Below, in pieces: positions 35,664 to 49,035 of a stretch of 64,000 nt of DNA (its first letter is position 1; each line of letters starts with the position of its first letter). The notes below the pieces were generated by a model. It was not told the DNA's origin and ran no database searches. It worked only from the letters and a program-made list of their open reading frames with translations. The translations under genes were made by a program, and so were the position numbers. The stretch spans positions 632,452,001 through 632,516,000 of the forward strand of contig NC_092335.1 in NCBI RefSeq assembly GCF_046630445.1, written 5' to 3'. The stretch is from Rutidosis leptorrhynchoides (Eukaryota > Streptophyta > Magnoliopsida > Asterales > Asteraceae).

Positions 35664-36122
35664 AAAATGTTACTTTTATTTTAAATAAGTTTTATTTAAT
35701 CTTTTATTTATTAGTCCATATCTTTTATTAAATTTTACTTAGTTCTCATTAGTTTTTAATTATATAAATGTCACATTTAAATTATTACATATAGTTTATA
35801 TAATATATCACAGATGCATAAACTTTTATTCGACACGAAGTGTTGATCAAAAATTACTATTTAATCAACGTTTTGTTAAATAAAGTTTACGAGCACATAA
35901 AGTCTTAACAGTAAAATAGTATAAACAGAAATGGAAAAATGAGGGTCGTCATACCAAACTCAACAAACAAACATGTTCTATGACCATTGTCACAAACTGG
36001 TCTTAACCACATATTCAATTAATAATAAACATATTATTAAAATAAAAGCATATAATCAGACACACATAAACCTAAGGGCAATATAGTCATCTTACTTCTA
36101 GCCCATGTTTCTGTCTGTTACA
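34425..36122 (-). mobile_element. 5' part of the minus-strand gypsy LTR
   Basis: The minus strand starts TGTAACAGACAG at 36122, preceded by TTTTTAAGGGGGTGAATT, a typical purine-tract context. TATAAAAAG on the minus strand at 35342-35352 is a likely promoter, followed by a pyrimidine/CA-rich leader. Contains (AT)n at 35576-35660. Continues at 23287 across the inserted element. Confidence 0.65.
35576..35660. repeat. (AT)n microsatellite
   Basis: About 85 bp of uninterrupted AT. Confidence 0.95.
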
Positions 36123-38526
36123 AATTCACCCCCTTAAAAAGATTCTGTCCTCGGAATCTGGTCAGTCATAGGCACAAGGGTCAAAGGTAACAACCATCAT
36201 CACCAATGTTCACATCGAGAACTAAACCACAACACATCTTACTGCTACATGCATTACCTAAGTAGGTTCATTACTCAACAAATCTTCTCATCTGTCAACT
36301 CATCATTCAAATTAACCAACTTTGAAAACTTACTAACATAGAGTCAAACACCAAATTTTCCCGCTACGATTACCATCAAATGGTCATTTCTAGTATAAGT
36401 TTATTCACTATTCCCACTTACACAACACCACAGTCAGACAATTTATCACATGCTTGCCTACAGTATCACACTCGTCGCTTGCAAAAGTAAGCAGGTACCA
36501 ACAATCGGGCGTATACCAAAAACTACAGAAATCATTTTCTATCTGAGTGTTAAATTAAAAGGATAAAGATCCATCAATTTTATGTCACTTACAATTAACA
36601 CCCTTTCAAACACGAGTCAACTCATAAACAATACATCGACCCGTCATCAATCTAACAAATTCCCTCAAAATGAGTCATATCAAGTTTCTGTTTACACGAC
36701 GTATTCTCGTATCATAGGTATCTATTCACCATTTAGCCCGCCAATTTACACCAAAGTTTTGGTTTCTATGGTTTATCATGAAAAGTTCTACATTAAAACT
36801 GAGATTGCACACCAATGCCCGTGGATACCAATGGTAATCCACCTTAAATTTATCGAATCAAACCATTTCGTCAGGTTTTTGGGATTACCCATAAGATAAC
36901 TGCATCGAAATTTCCAATTCAATACGTTCCATGTCATCAATCTATTGCCATCGTCTCACATGAAAACACAATATCAACACTAATTTTCTTACGCTAACCG
37001 TACTAATTTCATTAAAATTACCTGAAACTATAATCAAATACCCATTCTCAACTTGGTATTTAAGGAATTTATCATATTTCCTACAACAATGTCGTTATCT
37101 ACTAAATTTTTCCATTGACTAGCACATGCCTCTAATCATATCGTCAATAGTACTAATTATTACGAACACAATACTCAAATCAATTTCAGTTATACCACTA
37201 ATGATTTTAGATAACAAACATCTCCTAATACATGCATGAGACAAGCATCAACATGTTATTTCCATCAAATCACTTCGATACATGAATCTTACGCCACACA
37301 TTCTGCTTTTGAAAAGTCATCACTTGGTTAAAACTCCATCACAACTCGCAATTTAACCCTTATTAACTAAACCAACATCTAGATTAAGTACAACGATCGT
37401 TACCATTTCTGAAAGGTTAACTTCCTGTCAGATTCCTTAGAAAATCATAATACACCAACATTAAGGGTTATTCCACAAATAGTCCCACATGATCAAATCA
37501 CACAACACTGCAATCATCATCCAATCCATTACTTACTACATATTCTTCGACTTTCGAAACTACTGTATGATTTACTACAATGTATTTTCGTTGGCTAGAC
37601 GCAATACATTATCTCAAATCATATTTTCATTTCGAATATCTCGGAGCAAGATCCTAATTATGTTCAACAATATAATAATATTTACATTCTAGAGTCAGTG
37701 ATAGTTACACCCCACTAGGCAATTTTCAAAGATAACAAGGTTTGAAAACATAGACTTTATCATCTAATATCAACTACTTCAATCTATCGATAAATCTCCC
37801 AGTATCAGCACAACTCTCTTTCAACATAAAAGATTCCATATTAATGCATTTTACATCCCAATACTATCAGAACCACAAAAAGTCTCGAAGATAAACATCT
37901 ATGCTCAGTTCACTGTGAATCTTCATCAGTACACCAATATGCTAATAACACTTAGAAATGTTCAAGAACTCTAAGATCAAACCACATAATTTCATAATTG
38001 GATTCCATCTCAAAATATATTGAATCCTCTTTCACAACACACTTGCAATTATGATTCATGAGTTTACTTACATAATTATTAACCCCCAAAATACTATTCA
38101 AGTTCCTGAAGATAATACACGTCAAGCGAAGATGTCACACGGCTCTCAAAGTATAGTAATATATCACGATGCGCCATATACTCCTAATGATATGCTAATC
38201 ACAACTCTAAGCCCCATCTACACACTTGATCTGTCTCCAAGTCATAACACAAAGTGAATACTAATCCTCAATCAGGTCAAAGGGTTCACTATACTCTAGA
38301 GACACAACACAAAGAGTGCTACCCACTCCAACTTCTAAAGGTCACAACATGAAGTTACGAGGGTCCAGAAGGAAAACAAATTCTTGAGGAATCACTACGA
38401 ATCTTACCAAGACTCCTCTTTGTTCAATTTTGCAATATTTTCTAATTAGTTCAAAGTTCTTCTCTATATACCAAAGAGATAATTCAAGGAACACCGTCCA
38501 CCCTTACATTCTAAGGGTCACATTTG
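36123..38526 (-). mobile_element. Non-coding 3' interior of the gypsy element
   Basis: Begins with the purine tract on the minus strand and GATTCCGAGGACAGAATC. The remaining 2.3 kb has no ORF, no pol domain and no repeat I can name, as in LARD-type elements. The Tekay-type element is inserted at 38527. Confidence 0.5.
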
Positions 38527-39418
38527 AAATGTCCCGTTCATATCGATTATAAACGTTTCATATTAATTGGTTTCGTTGCGAGGTTTTGACCTCTATATGA
38601 GACGTTTTTCAAAGACTGCATTCGTTTTTAAAACAAACCATAACCTTTATTTTATCGACAAAGGTATAAAGGACACAACCAAGATTATCAATTAATGATA
38701 ATCTAAAATATTACGCTTACACACGACCATTACATAATGGTTTACAATATTAATATGTTACAATAAAGAAAGTTTCTCGAATGCAGTTTTTAAACAATAT
38801 TATACAAGCATGCTGACTCCAAATTTTGTCCTTAAGTTTAGCATGCAACAGCGGAAGCTCTTAATAATCACCTGAGAATAAACATGCTTTAAATGTCAAC
38901 ACAAATTTTGGTGAGTTATAGGTTTACTCTATATATTTATCAAATCGTAATAATAGACCACAAGATTTTCATTTCCATTTCTCAATAACATGCAATCTGC
39001 ATAAAAAATCATTCATATGATGAACACCTGGTAACCGACGTTAACAGGCTGCATATAGAATATCCCCATCATTCCGGGACTCTCATCGGACATGATAAAT
39101 CGAAGTACTAAAGCATCCGTAACTCGGATGAGGCTTGTTGGGCCAAATAGATCTATCTTTAGGATTCGCGTCAATTGGTGGCAATTATAATAAACATCAA
39201 TTCTTAGGCTACCAAGCTAAAAAGGGGCATATTCGGTTTGATAATTCAACATAGAATGTAATTTTGATCACTTGTGTCTATTTCGTAAAACATTTATAAA
39301 ACTGCATGTATTCTCATCCCAAAAATATTAGATTTTAAAAATGGGACTATAACTCACCTTCACAGATTTTCAATTCGTCGAAAATCAGACTTGGTCACAG
39401 GATGATTCACAAACCTAT

Positions 39419-39535
<117 letters not shown>

Positions 39536-39639
39536 AAATGTGATAGAAATATATTCATATCATATTTTTATTTACGTGTTAACGATTTAAGTTGTCAAGT
39601 TAGCAGTACAACATTAGTAGTTCACAATTAGTAGTACAT

Positions 39640-39970
39640 ATATAGTTCAAAACATAGTGTACACGTATTGTATAAGAATCAATCATGACCCACGATACAG
39701 CTATTGTCTTTGAAGTCATCTCGACGTATTGTGTATGTGGTGCCTTTCGATTTATCCGACGAATTGTATATATATTGTCTAAGACTCAATCACGACCCAC
39801 TGTACAACTATTGTCTTTGAAGTTATCTCGACGTATTGTGTACATGTGTCTTACGATTTATCTGACGTATTGTATATATATTGTCTAAGGTTTAATCACG
39901 ACCCACTGTACAACTATTGTCTTTGAAGTTATCTCGACGTATTGTGTACATGTGTCTTACGATTAACCAA
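39640..39970. repeat. 106-bp tandem repeat in the LTR, about 2.6 units
   Basis: GTCTTTGAAGT recurs at about 39706, 39813 and 39919, with CGACGTATTGTGTA in each unit. Related units in the opposite orientation lie at about 690-870. Confidence 0.75.
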
Positions 39971-42006
39971 GACTAGTATGGTACAAGGAAATATGTATAA
40001 ATACATGTATAATACAAGAAAAGTTAGCTAGGATATGGTTAGTATAGATTTTTATCAAAAATCACGTAGCTAATTTAGCTTGTTTCTAACCAATATTGTT
40101 TTGCCCATAATTTCTTCGTTACAACTCCATTTTGAGTGATTCAAATTGCTATGGTTTCGTAACGAACTATATTTTGTAAAACTAAACTGAAAAAGTGATG
40201 ATTTATAGTCGGATTTACAGGTTACAAGTCGGATTTGAAATAGGTAGTCATTTCCGTCGAAAGAACGACATCTTGATGACCATTTTTAAAAACATACTTC
40301 CACTTTGAGTTTAGCTATGATTTTTAGACACGTTATCATGTTCATATGAAAAATCATTTTCCCAGAAGACAAGCTTCTAATTCAAAGTTTAAGATAGGTT
40401 TTAATTATCCAACCCAAAACAGCCCGCGGTGTTACTACGACGACGTATATCCGGTTTTACGGTGTTCTTCGTGTTTCCAAGTTTTAAATCATTTAGTTAG
40501 CATATCATATAGATATAGAACATGTGTTTAGTTGATTTTAAAAGTCAAGTTAGAAGGATTAACTTTTGTTTGCGAACAACTTTAGAATTAACTAAACTAT
40601 GTCCTAGTGATTACAAGTTTAAACCTTCGAATAAGATAGCTTTATATGTAAGAATCGAATGATGTTATGAACATCATTAGTACCTAAAGTTTTGTGGATA
40701 AACCTACTAGAAAAGAGAAAAATAGGTCTAGCTTCAAAGGATCCTTGGATGGCTTGAAAGTTCTTGAAGCAGAATCATGACACGAAAACAAGTTCAAGTA
40801 AGATCATCACTTGAAATAAGATTGTTATAGTTATAGAAATTGAACCAAAGTTTGAATATGAGTATTACCTTGAATTAGAAAGATATCTTACTGGAAATAA
40901 CAAAGATTTCTTAAGATTGGATGATCACTTGAAATGGATTTGCAAGGTTGAAAGTAAGCTAGCAAACTTGAAAGTGTTCTTGATGTGTTCTTGAGTAATT
41001 GTTTTGTAACTTGGTTTATGTATGGATTTATGAACTAGATTGAGCTAGATTTTGTTGAAGATGATGAAGAACACTTAGAACAATGGAAGAACACTTGAGA
41101 GAGAGTAGTTTGATGCAAGAAAATTGAAAAATGAATGTGTTTGTGTGTGTTCTTGAAAATGTGATTAAGGCCTTTTCATATAGGCTCCATTAGTTTGTAA
41201 TTTTGCTAATTATTTGATGCTAGATGTTAAATGATGGTTCCCACATGTTTGTTGACTAATTGAGGGCTGCTAAGAGCTGATCATTTGAGTGTATATACCA
41301 ATAGTAAATACATCTAGAAGCTGGGTATTGTACGGGTACAAATACCTAACGAATACGAGTAGAATTCTTGATGGAAATGAATGGGAATACAAATACAACC
41401 ATCTTTGTTAAGTATAAGTATTTTGATATATGTCTTGAAGCCTTTCAAAAGTGTATTAATACATCTTAATACAATACATTTATATACATTTTAATTATGT
41501 CGTTAATTCATCGTTAATTCGTCGTTAGTCGTTATATTTATGTATTGTTTTGAAAGTTTGAAGGTAACGATCTTGTTTTATGTAATTAACACATTGTTAA
41601 TATACTTAATGAGATAATAAATTATCATTTTATCATGTCAAAATAGTGTATTAATATATCTTAGTATGATTCATAAGTATTAAGACGTTATTAAAACCTA
41701 TTAAACATACTTAATGAGATACTTGATTATCATTATAACCTATTAAACATATATATATATATATATAACCATATATATATTTAATTATGTCATATAAAAG
41801 TTCATACGTTCGTGAATCATCGGTCAAACTGGGTGGTCAAACGTTTACATAAATTCCATTTCAATTAACCAAGTCTTAACAAGTTTGATTGCTTAACATG
41901 TTGGAAACATTTATTCATGTAAATATTAATCTCATGTAATATATAATCATAGAAAAGTTAGGGTCATTACAGTACCTACCCGTTAAATAAATTTCGTCCC
42001 GAAATT

Positions 42007-44100
42007 TTAAGCAGTCGGAGGTGTTGACGTATCTTCTGGAAATAAGTGCGGGTATTTCTTTTTCATCTGATCTTCACGTTCCCAGGTGAACTCGGGTCCT
42101 CTACGAGCATTTCATCGGACTTTGACGATTGGTATTTTGTTTTGCTTAAGTCTCTTAATCTCACGATCCATTATTTCAACGGGTTCTTCGACGAACTGTA
42201 GTTTTTCGTCGATTTTTATTTCGTCTAAAGGAATTGTGAGATCTTCTGTAGCTAAGCATTTCTTCAGATTCGAGACGTGAAAGGTATTATGTACGCTGGC
42301 AAGTTGTTGAGGTAGTTCGAGTCGGTAAGCTACTGGGCCAACACGATCAATGATTTTGAATGGTCCAATGTATCTTGGGTTTAGTTTCCCCAGTTTTCCA
42401 AAACGAATGACACCTTTCCAAGGTGATACCTTAAGCATGACCATGTCGCCAACCTTAAATTCTAAAGGTTTTCTTCTGACATCCGCGTAGCTCTTTTGTC
42501 GACTCCTGGCTGTTTTTAACTGTTGTTGAATCTGAATGATCTTTTCAGTAGTTTCTTTGATAATTTCCGGACCCGTAATTTGTTTATCCCCCACCTCGCT
42601 CCAACAGATAGGAGACCTGCACTTCCTACCATAAAGTGCCTCGAATGGTGCCGCCTCAATACTCGAGTGATAGCTGTTATTGTAGGAAAATTCAGCTAAC
42701 GGTAGATGTCGATCCCAACCATTTCCGAAATCAATAACACATGCTCGTAGCATGTCTTCAAGTGTTTGTATCGTCCTTTCACTCTGCCCATCAGTTTGTG
42801 GATGATAGGCAGTACTCATATCTAGACGAGTTCCCAATGCTTGATGTAACGTCTGCCAGAATCTTGAAACAAATCTGCCATCCCAATCAGAGATAATAGA
42901 GATTGGTATTCCATGTCTGGAGACGACTTCCTTCAAGTATAATCGTGCCAATTTCTCCATCTTATCATCTTCTCTCATTGGTAGAAAGTGTGCTGACTTG
43001 GTAAGATGATCGACTATTACCCAAATAGTATCATAACCACTTGTAGTCCTTGGCAATTTAGTAATGAAATCCATGGTAATGTTTTCCCATTTCCATTCCG
43101 GGATTTCAGGTTGTTGAAGTAGACCTGACGGCTTCTGATATTCGGATTTGACTTTAGAACAAGTCAAACATTCTCCTACGTATGTAGCAATATCGGCTTT
43201 CATACCTGGCCACCAAAAGTGTTTCTTGAGGTCTTGGTACATTTTCCCAGCTCCGGGATGTATTGAGTATCTGGTTTTATGTGCTTCCTTAAGTACCATC
43301 TCTCTTGAATCCCCAAACTTTGGTACCCAAATTCTTTCAGCTAAATATCGAGTTCCATCCTCCCGAATAGTAAGCTGTTTATCCAATCCTTTGGGTATTT
43401 CTTTTTCAAAACTACCTTCTTTCAAAACCCCCTGTTGCGCCTCTTTTATTCGAGTAGTGAGATTAGTATGAATAATTATATTCATAGCTTTTACTCGAAT
43501 AGGTTCTTGGTCCTTTCTACTCAAGGCGTCAGCTACCACATTTGCCTTCCCCGGGTGGTAACGGATCTCAAAGTCGTAATCATTTAACAACTCAATCCAC
43601 CTACGCTGCCTCATGTTCAGTTGCTTTTGATTAAATATATGTTGTAGACTTTTGTGGTCGGTATATATGATACATTTGACCCCATATAAGTAATGTCTCC
43701 ATATCTTTAATGCAAAAACAACAGCGCCCAATTCCAAATCGTGAGTCGTATAATTTTGCTCGTGAATTTTCAATTGTCTAGACGCATAAGCAATTACTTT
43801 CTTTCGTTGCATTAGCACACAACCAAGACCTTGCTTTGAAGCGTCACAATAAATCACAAAATCATCATTCCCTTCAGGTAATGACAATATAGGTGCTGTA
43901 GTTAACTTTTTCTTCAACAATAGAAACGCTTTCTCCTGTTCATCCTTCCATTCAAATTTCTTCCCTTTATGCGTTAATGCAGTCAGGGGTTTTGCTACAT
44001 TGGAAAAATCTTGGATGAATCTTCTGTAGTAACCAGCCAATCCTAAAAATTGTCGTATGTGCTTTGGAGTTTTCGGGGTTTCCCACTTTTCAACGGTTTC
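42007..44100 (-). pseudogene. pol: RT end, RNase H, integrase, chromodomain (3' half of pol)
   Basis: Continues the frame broken at 58972. It opens with [20 protein letters not shown] (end of RT), then RNase H ([35 protein letters not shown]) and integrase. The integrase shows the HHCC zinc finger (HPGAGKMY to CLTC) and the DDE core ([24 protein letters not shown]). The C-terminal region has [19 protein letters not shown], then a chromodomain ([21 protein letters not shown]). TGA at 42112-42114 replaces the Trp expected after VKVR; the frame then reads on for 34 codons (GPEFTWERED) to TAA 42007-42009. One G-to-A change therefore removes the conserved end of the chromodomain. Otherwise no stops. 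Confidence 0.92.
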
Positions 44101-44492
44101 TGTAATGACCCGGAAATTTTCGACCAAATTTAAACTTAATCTTTGTATGTGTTCGACACGATAAGCAAAGTCTGTTAGGTTGAGTCTCAAACATTTTGAA
44201 CTGTTTCATATATTCAATTGACCTTCGACTATTTCCGACGATTCACGAACAATTACTTGTAAATAAAAATTTGTAAATTTTTAAATCTATATAAATAATA
44301 AATTGAAAAATAATTTAAAATAATATATGATTTAATTGTCATCACGAATTATGTAAAATAATATATTAAGTAATGAAATTATTATTTTTATATATGAATA
44401 TTACTTGTAAATATATAATGTTATATTAAATTTATTTATTAAAAAAAAATATAATTAGTATATTCATTTATGTAATAAAATTTGTTATTTAA

Positions 44493-44542
<50 letters not shown>

Positions 44543-47500
44543 TTATATAAAAAAATGAATGATTTCGGACCTAATTAGTAAATGTCAGTAACACTCGGTT
44601 GACATCTCGTTAGTGTTCATATAGATCTAATACATATATATGAAGTGTTAAAATAAAAGTTGGACTGTAAATCGATTACGAAGATTATAGGATTGACAGA
44701 AATATTTTTACATTTTTAGTTTAAATTTTAGTGCTCCGTACATATTAATTGGAACAGAAAATAAATAGTTAATGAACCTTTTTGATCAGGTTTCAAACAG
44801 TTAATAACCAGAATAAATAAATGGTCTTAATTTAAAAATTTGGGATTTTTCTGAATTAAATTATCCGGAACTGTTTAGTATTGGACACGATATAATATCC
44901 CCTAAAAACTGTCGGTACGATGCAAACAAGAAATATTCACGAGATGTATTAAAACAATAAAGGTATTTACACGTTTAAAATTCTTAAATATTTAATTAAT
45001 ATATTTCAATGATATTTTCTTAATCTAATCCATATTACTGTTTTTAATTTTGTCTTCCACACCACTTGAATTATTGTATATACATATAAGCATGCATAAC
45101 GATTGATATCTTCAACCAATTCCATTTGTGTTTCTTTTAATCACCACTACCACAAATCACACCCACCATATTTTTGTGTTCTTCTCCTCTTCCTTGTGAC
45201 AACCATCGGTCACCATCATCTTCGGTTCTTCCTTGATTCGATAATCATCATCAAACATATAACGGTCGTATTTATGTTTCGATTCAAACATAGATCATCA
45301 TTTTTTTTCCGATGTTTCAATCACAATAACACTAGTCACCAACGAATCTCATTTGTTGCTATTATTTGAACAATCTCAACTCACCATTTCCTACGATTTC
45401 TGTTTAAAACCATCACCATTGTAGCACATTAAAGCCGTCACCATCACCTTCCAACACCACCGGCCACCTTCACAACCACCATCTTCCATCACCTCCACGA
45501 CACCATACCTACGCGAGCCACCATCACCACCACTATCACCTTGAAACAACCATCACTTATCACGTTATTGCTGCTACTGTTTTACGGTTAGTTGAATACC
45601 ACCCAATACACTTAAGACTAGTCACTGTTGGTACTGATGTGCTGCTCGATCACCCTACCACCACCTTTATCTTCTCCCCCTAACGTCTCTCTTTCTCTCT
45701 CCCAATTCTACTCAAACACCTGCACGTTTTCTATTTCCTTGTTGTCGAATTCAAACCCAAACCAAACACCATTTAAACGTATATGTGATCATACTGCTAC
45801 GCGTATTTATCTGTTTCTGTTGCAGCTCTCCATCGATAACCATACACCGCCAAGTTTCTTTTTGGTTTTACTTTGTGAGGGGTACTGCAGCACTGCTGCG
45901 TTTACCTTCTGCTTCCAAAAAAAAAAAAGGAGATGATGATATGATTATAAACGCATGAGTATGCTGTAAACCACTCAATCACTTTCCAACTTTTTAGAAG
46001 TGGGATTACTATAGCATGTTTATGATTAATTAACTGCAAAACCAATCAACTTTAATTTGTTATTGGGCCAAGATCCAATTGTTATTTATCTGTTGGGCCG
46101 TTAATGTACCAGATGGGCATGTAAGACAACTTGGACTTGTGAAGGAATATTGGGCCACGAGTTTACAGTTCCTTTATTCTGTTTTCCTGGTTCACGATCA
46201 ACAACTCAAAACACATACATCATTTAATTGTGATGATAATGGCTATGTTGTTGGGAGAGTAATCGAATGATATGATAATATTACTATTATGATGATGTAT
46301 CATGATAATGATACGATGATGTTTTAAATAATGATCGATTAGATTATAATCATGATGATCACAATGAGCGTGATGATCATGATGAATGATTAGGATGCTA
46401 AATTCATGAAGTTTAGATGATGACTAGGTTGTGGTTATATGTTAATTAAATGAGGATGATTATGATTAAAAATGGTGCGAGAAAGATAATAAATATGATG
46501 TTAGGAGATGATAAAGATGATAATGATATAATATTAGAATGATGAAGATCATGATTCGGGAATGATATTGGAGATCATGATACAATGATGATGATGTTTG
46601 GGTTTTGGTTTTTGAAAAAGGAAGAAGAAAACAGTTATAAACGGTTTATCTAGTTTTAGTCCGCAATTAAATCATGTAAACATGATCAGAGAAATGGTTT
46701 AGGAATGATTCGTGTTAGCGGGACGTCGCGGGTTCAAACCCGGACTTGGGCATTTTTTTAAGAGCTACTTCTTTAAGGTAGTTATTTATTTATTTATTTA
46801 TTATCATTATTATTATCATTATTATCATCATTATTATTATTATTATTAGTATCATTTTTATTAAAAACTATCATTTTTATTAAAAGTATCATTTTTTTTA
46901 TTATTCTTATCATTATTAGAAAAATTATCATTTTTATCAAAATTATTATTATTACTATCATTATTATTATTTTGACATTAATAATATTATATCATTATTA
47001 CTATTATTAATACTAGTATCAATATTATTATCATAATAACCAGTATTATTATTGTAAAATAAAACAACATTTTTTATTATTATTTATGATTATCAATATT
47101 ATTTTATCAAATAACTATCAGTTATATAAAACCATATTTACTACATATAACATAACTATGTTAATACTTTTAATAAATATTAATAAATATAATTAATTAG
47201 ATTATTAATGAAACACCTAATTAAGATAACATTTATATCACTGATAAATTATAAATCTGTTCGATTACAATTATATGTGTTAATATATATATAAATGATA
47301 TAGGTTCGTGAATCCGAGGCCAACCTTACATTTGTTTAATGTCGTCATATGTATTTTTACTACAAAATACAGTATGGTGAGTTTTCATAGCTCCCTTTTT
47401 AATTGCTGTTGCAATATATATTTTTGGGCTGAGAATACATGCGCTGTTTTTATAACTGTTTTACGAAATGGACACAAGTACTAAAAACATATTCTACGTT

Positions 47501-48038
47501 GAGTTGTACCACTTTGCATATTTTTCCCTAATAGCTTGGTAACTAATATTTACATGTTGTAAGAGCATGTAAGCGCGAATCCTATTGATAGATCTATCGG
47601 GTTTGACAACCCCAACCGGGCTAGTCGCTCTAGTATCGTAAACGGTTGCATAGTACTTCGTTTTTACTACACTTGGTACGGTGTAGGGAGATTTCATAAT
47701 AAAGGGAATATGCCACATTAATTGTTAAGTATGGTTACCGAAGCGCTCAACAACTTATAGAATACTTTTATACACTTGCGAGTGTACAGATATTTATAAA
47801 CTGAAAAATTGTGGTCTATTACTGAAATTTATTATTATTGAAATCGTTGTTACGATAAATTATCAACTCACCTACCTTTTGGTTGACACTTGAAAGCATG
47901 TTTATTCTCAGGTGTTAAAGAAATCTTCCGCTGTGCATTAGCTCATTTTAAAGACATTACTTGGAGTCGTTCGTCAGCACCTCGCACTGGGACCAGATGT
48001 AATGAAATCGTCCATATGGATTTGGATGGGTCGTGACA
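44101..48038 (+). repeat. Left LTR of the LARD
   Basis: TGTAATGACCCGGAAATTTT to GGGTCGTGACA. In order: AT-rich 5' block, a CT/ACC-rich leader-like region (45100-45900), TTGGGCC motifs (46060-46155), a tRNA-like module (46691-46757), an ATT-rich tract (46787-47060), then the conserved 3' block. Frames at 45103 and 45628 recur in the other LTR and are not genes. Confidence 0.93.
46691..46757 (+). other. tRNA-like module in the left LARD LTR
   Basis: A-box-like ATGGTTTAGGAATG, then GTCGCGGGTTCAAACCCGG (B-box in a perfect CGGG/CCCG stem), then GGGCA and seven T. Same position as modules in the other long LTRs. The right LTR copy is at 57623-57690. Confidence 0.55.
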
Positions 48039-48040
48039 TG

Positions 48041-48052
48041 TGGTATCAGAGC
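48041..48052 (+). other. Primer-binding site of the LARD, tRNA-iMet type
   Basis: TGGTATCAGAGC, two bases after the LTR. Confidence 0.9.
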
Positions 48053-48465
48053 GGTGGTCTTAGCGAACCAGGTCTTGCCTTAGTGTGTCTAATTGATAGT
48101 CGTTAGGATGCATTAGCAAGTCTGGACTTCGACCTTAGTTGCTTAATACAAGTTTTGCTTATCATTCCTAGGAAATTACCTGTTTATCATCCTTAGAGAA
48201 TTATCTGCTTATCATTCCTTAGTCTAGACACGTGTTACTGCCTTAATTGCATAGATAGTGTATAGACAAATTCATATCTTAGCGTATCTGTTAAATCATA
48301 TCTTAGCGAATCTATTACTGTACACTTTGCCTGACAACTTCCGAAAGTTCCTCCGTAATCTACGGGATCTTTTGTACTATATATATAGGTATTCTATGTA
48401 ATTAGAATATCATCCGATATCCAAAAATCATTTCATATCGAAAATTATTTATCTGACCGTATAAG

Positions 48466-49035
48466 ATGGAGTCCGCAACCGGTTCGAGTTCATCGGATTC
48501 TGATAGCTATTCCGACATGGATAATCACCTGAGCACCGAAAGCAGTGTAACTGGAATGAATCAACCAATTAGCCATCATCAATTCTGGATGAATTGGGGA
48601 TGGGTTCGTAGTCGACTTAATCAATGGAGACAAGAGGAAGGCGATCCTTTCCATCAACCAAATTCACCTCTTGGTGAAGAACCTGAAGCACTTACCGGTG
48701 AACCGGTCCGAAACACCATATTCACCCTCAATTCCAGGATATCTCGCAACGATTATATGATATCCAGAATTCTAAACTTTATTCATCCTCTCGTTCCAAC
48801 CGCCAATCATCCCGGAGTAATAGAAGAAGTCAACGAGCTTCGCGCTCGAGTAGTGGCCTTAGAAGGTATGATGCACAACTTGCAGGCATCATAGACAGCA
48901 CCGACAGCATCATCAGCACCAGTATCACCAACAACCACATCCGCACCGTAAACTTCAACTTCACAATCTGTCCCACGAGCATCAACGTCATACGCTCCGT
49001 AAATATCAAGGAATACCAATAACCATAAACGATGA
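48466..49035 (+). pseudogene. LARD leader ORF, truncated by C-to-T stops
   Basis: ATG 48466 to TAG 48892 gives 142 residues: a Ser/Asp-rich start (SSSSDSDSYSDMD), ISHHQFWMNWGWVRSRLNQW, and a final heptad-like VIEEVNELRARVVALEGMM. The same frame continues with Thr/Ser/Ala/Pro-rich sequence through TAG 48892, TAA 48949 and TAA 49000 to TGA 49033. The first two stops fit single C-to-T changes from CAG and CAA. It lies in the same place as the acidic leader ORF of the Tekay element (62617-63231). Function unknown; not recognisable as gag core. Confidence 0.5.
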
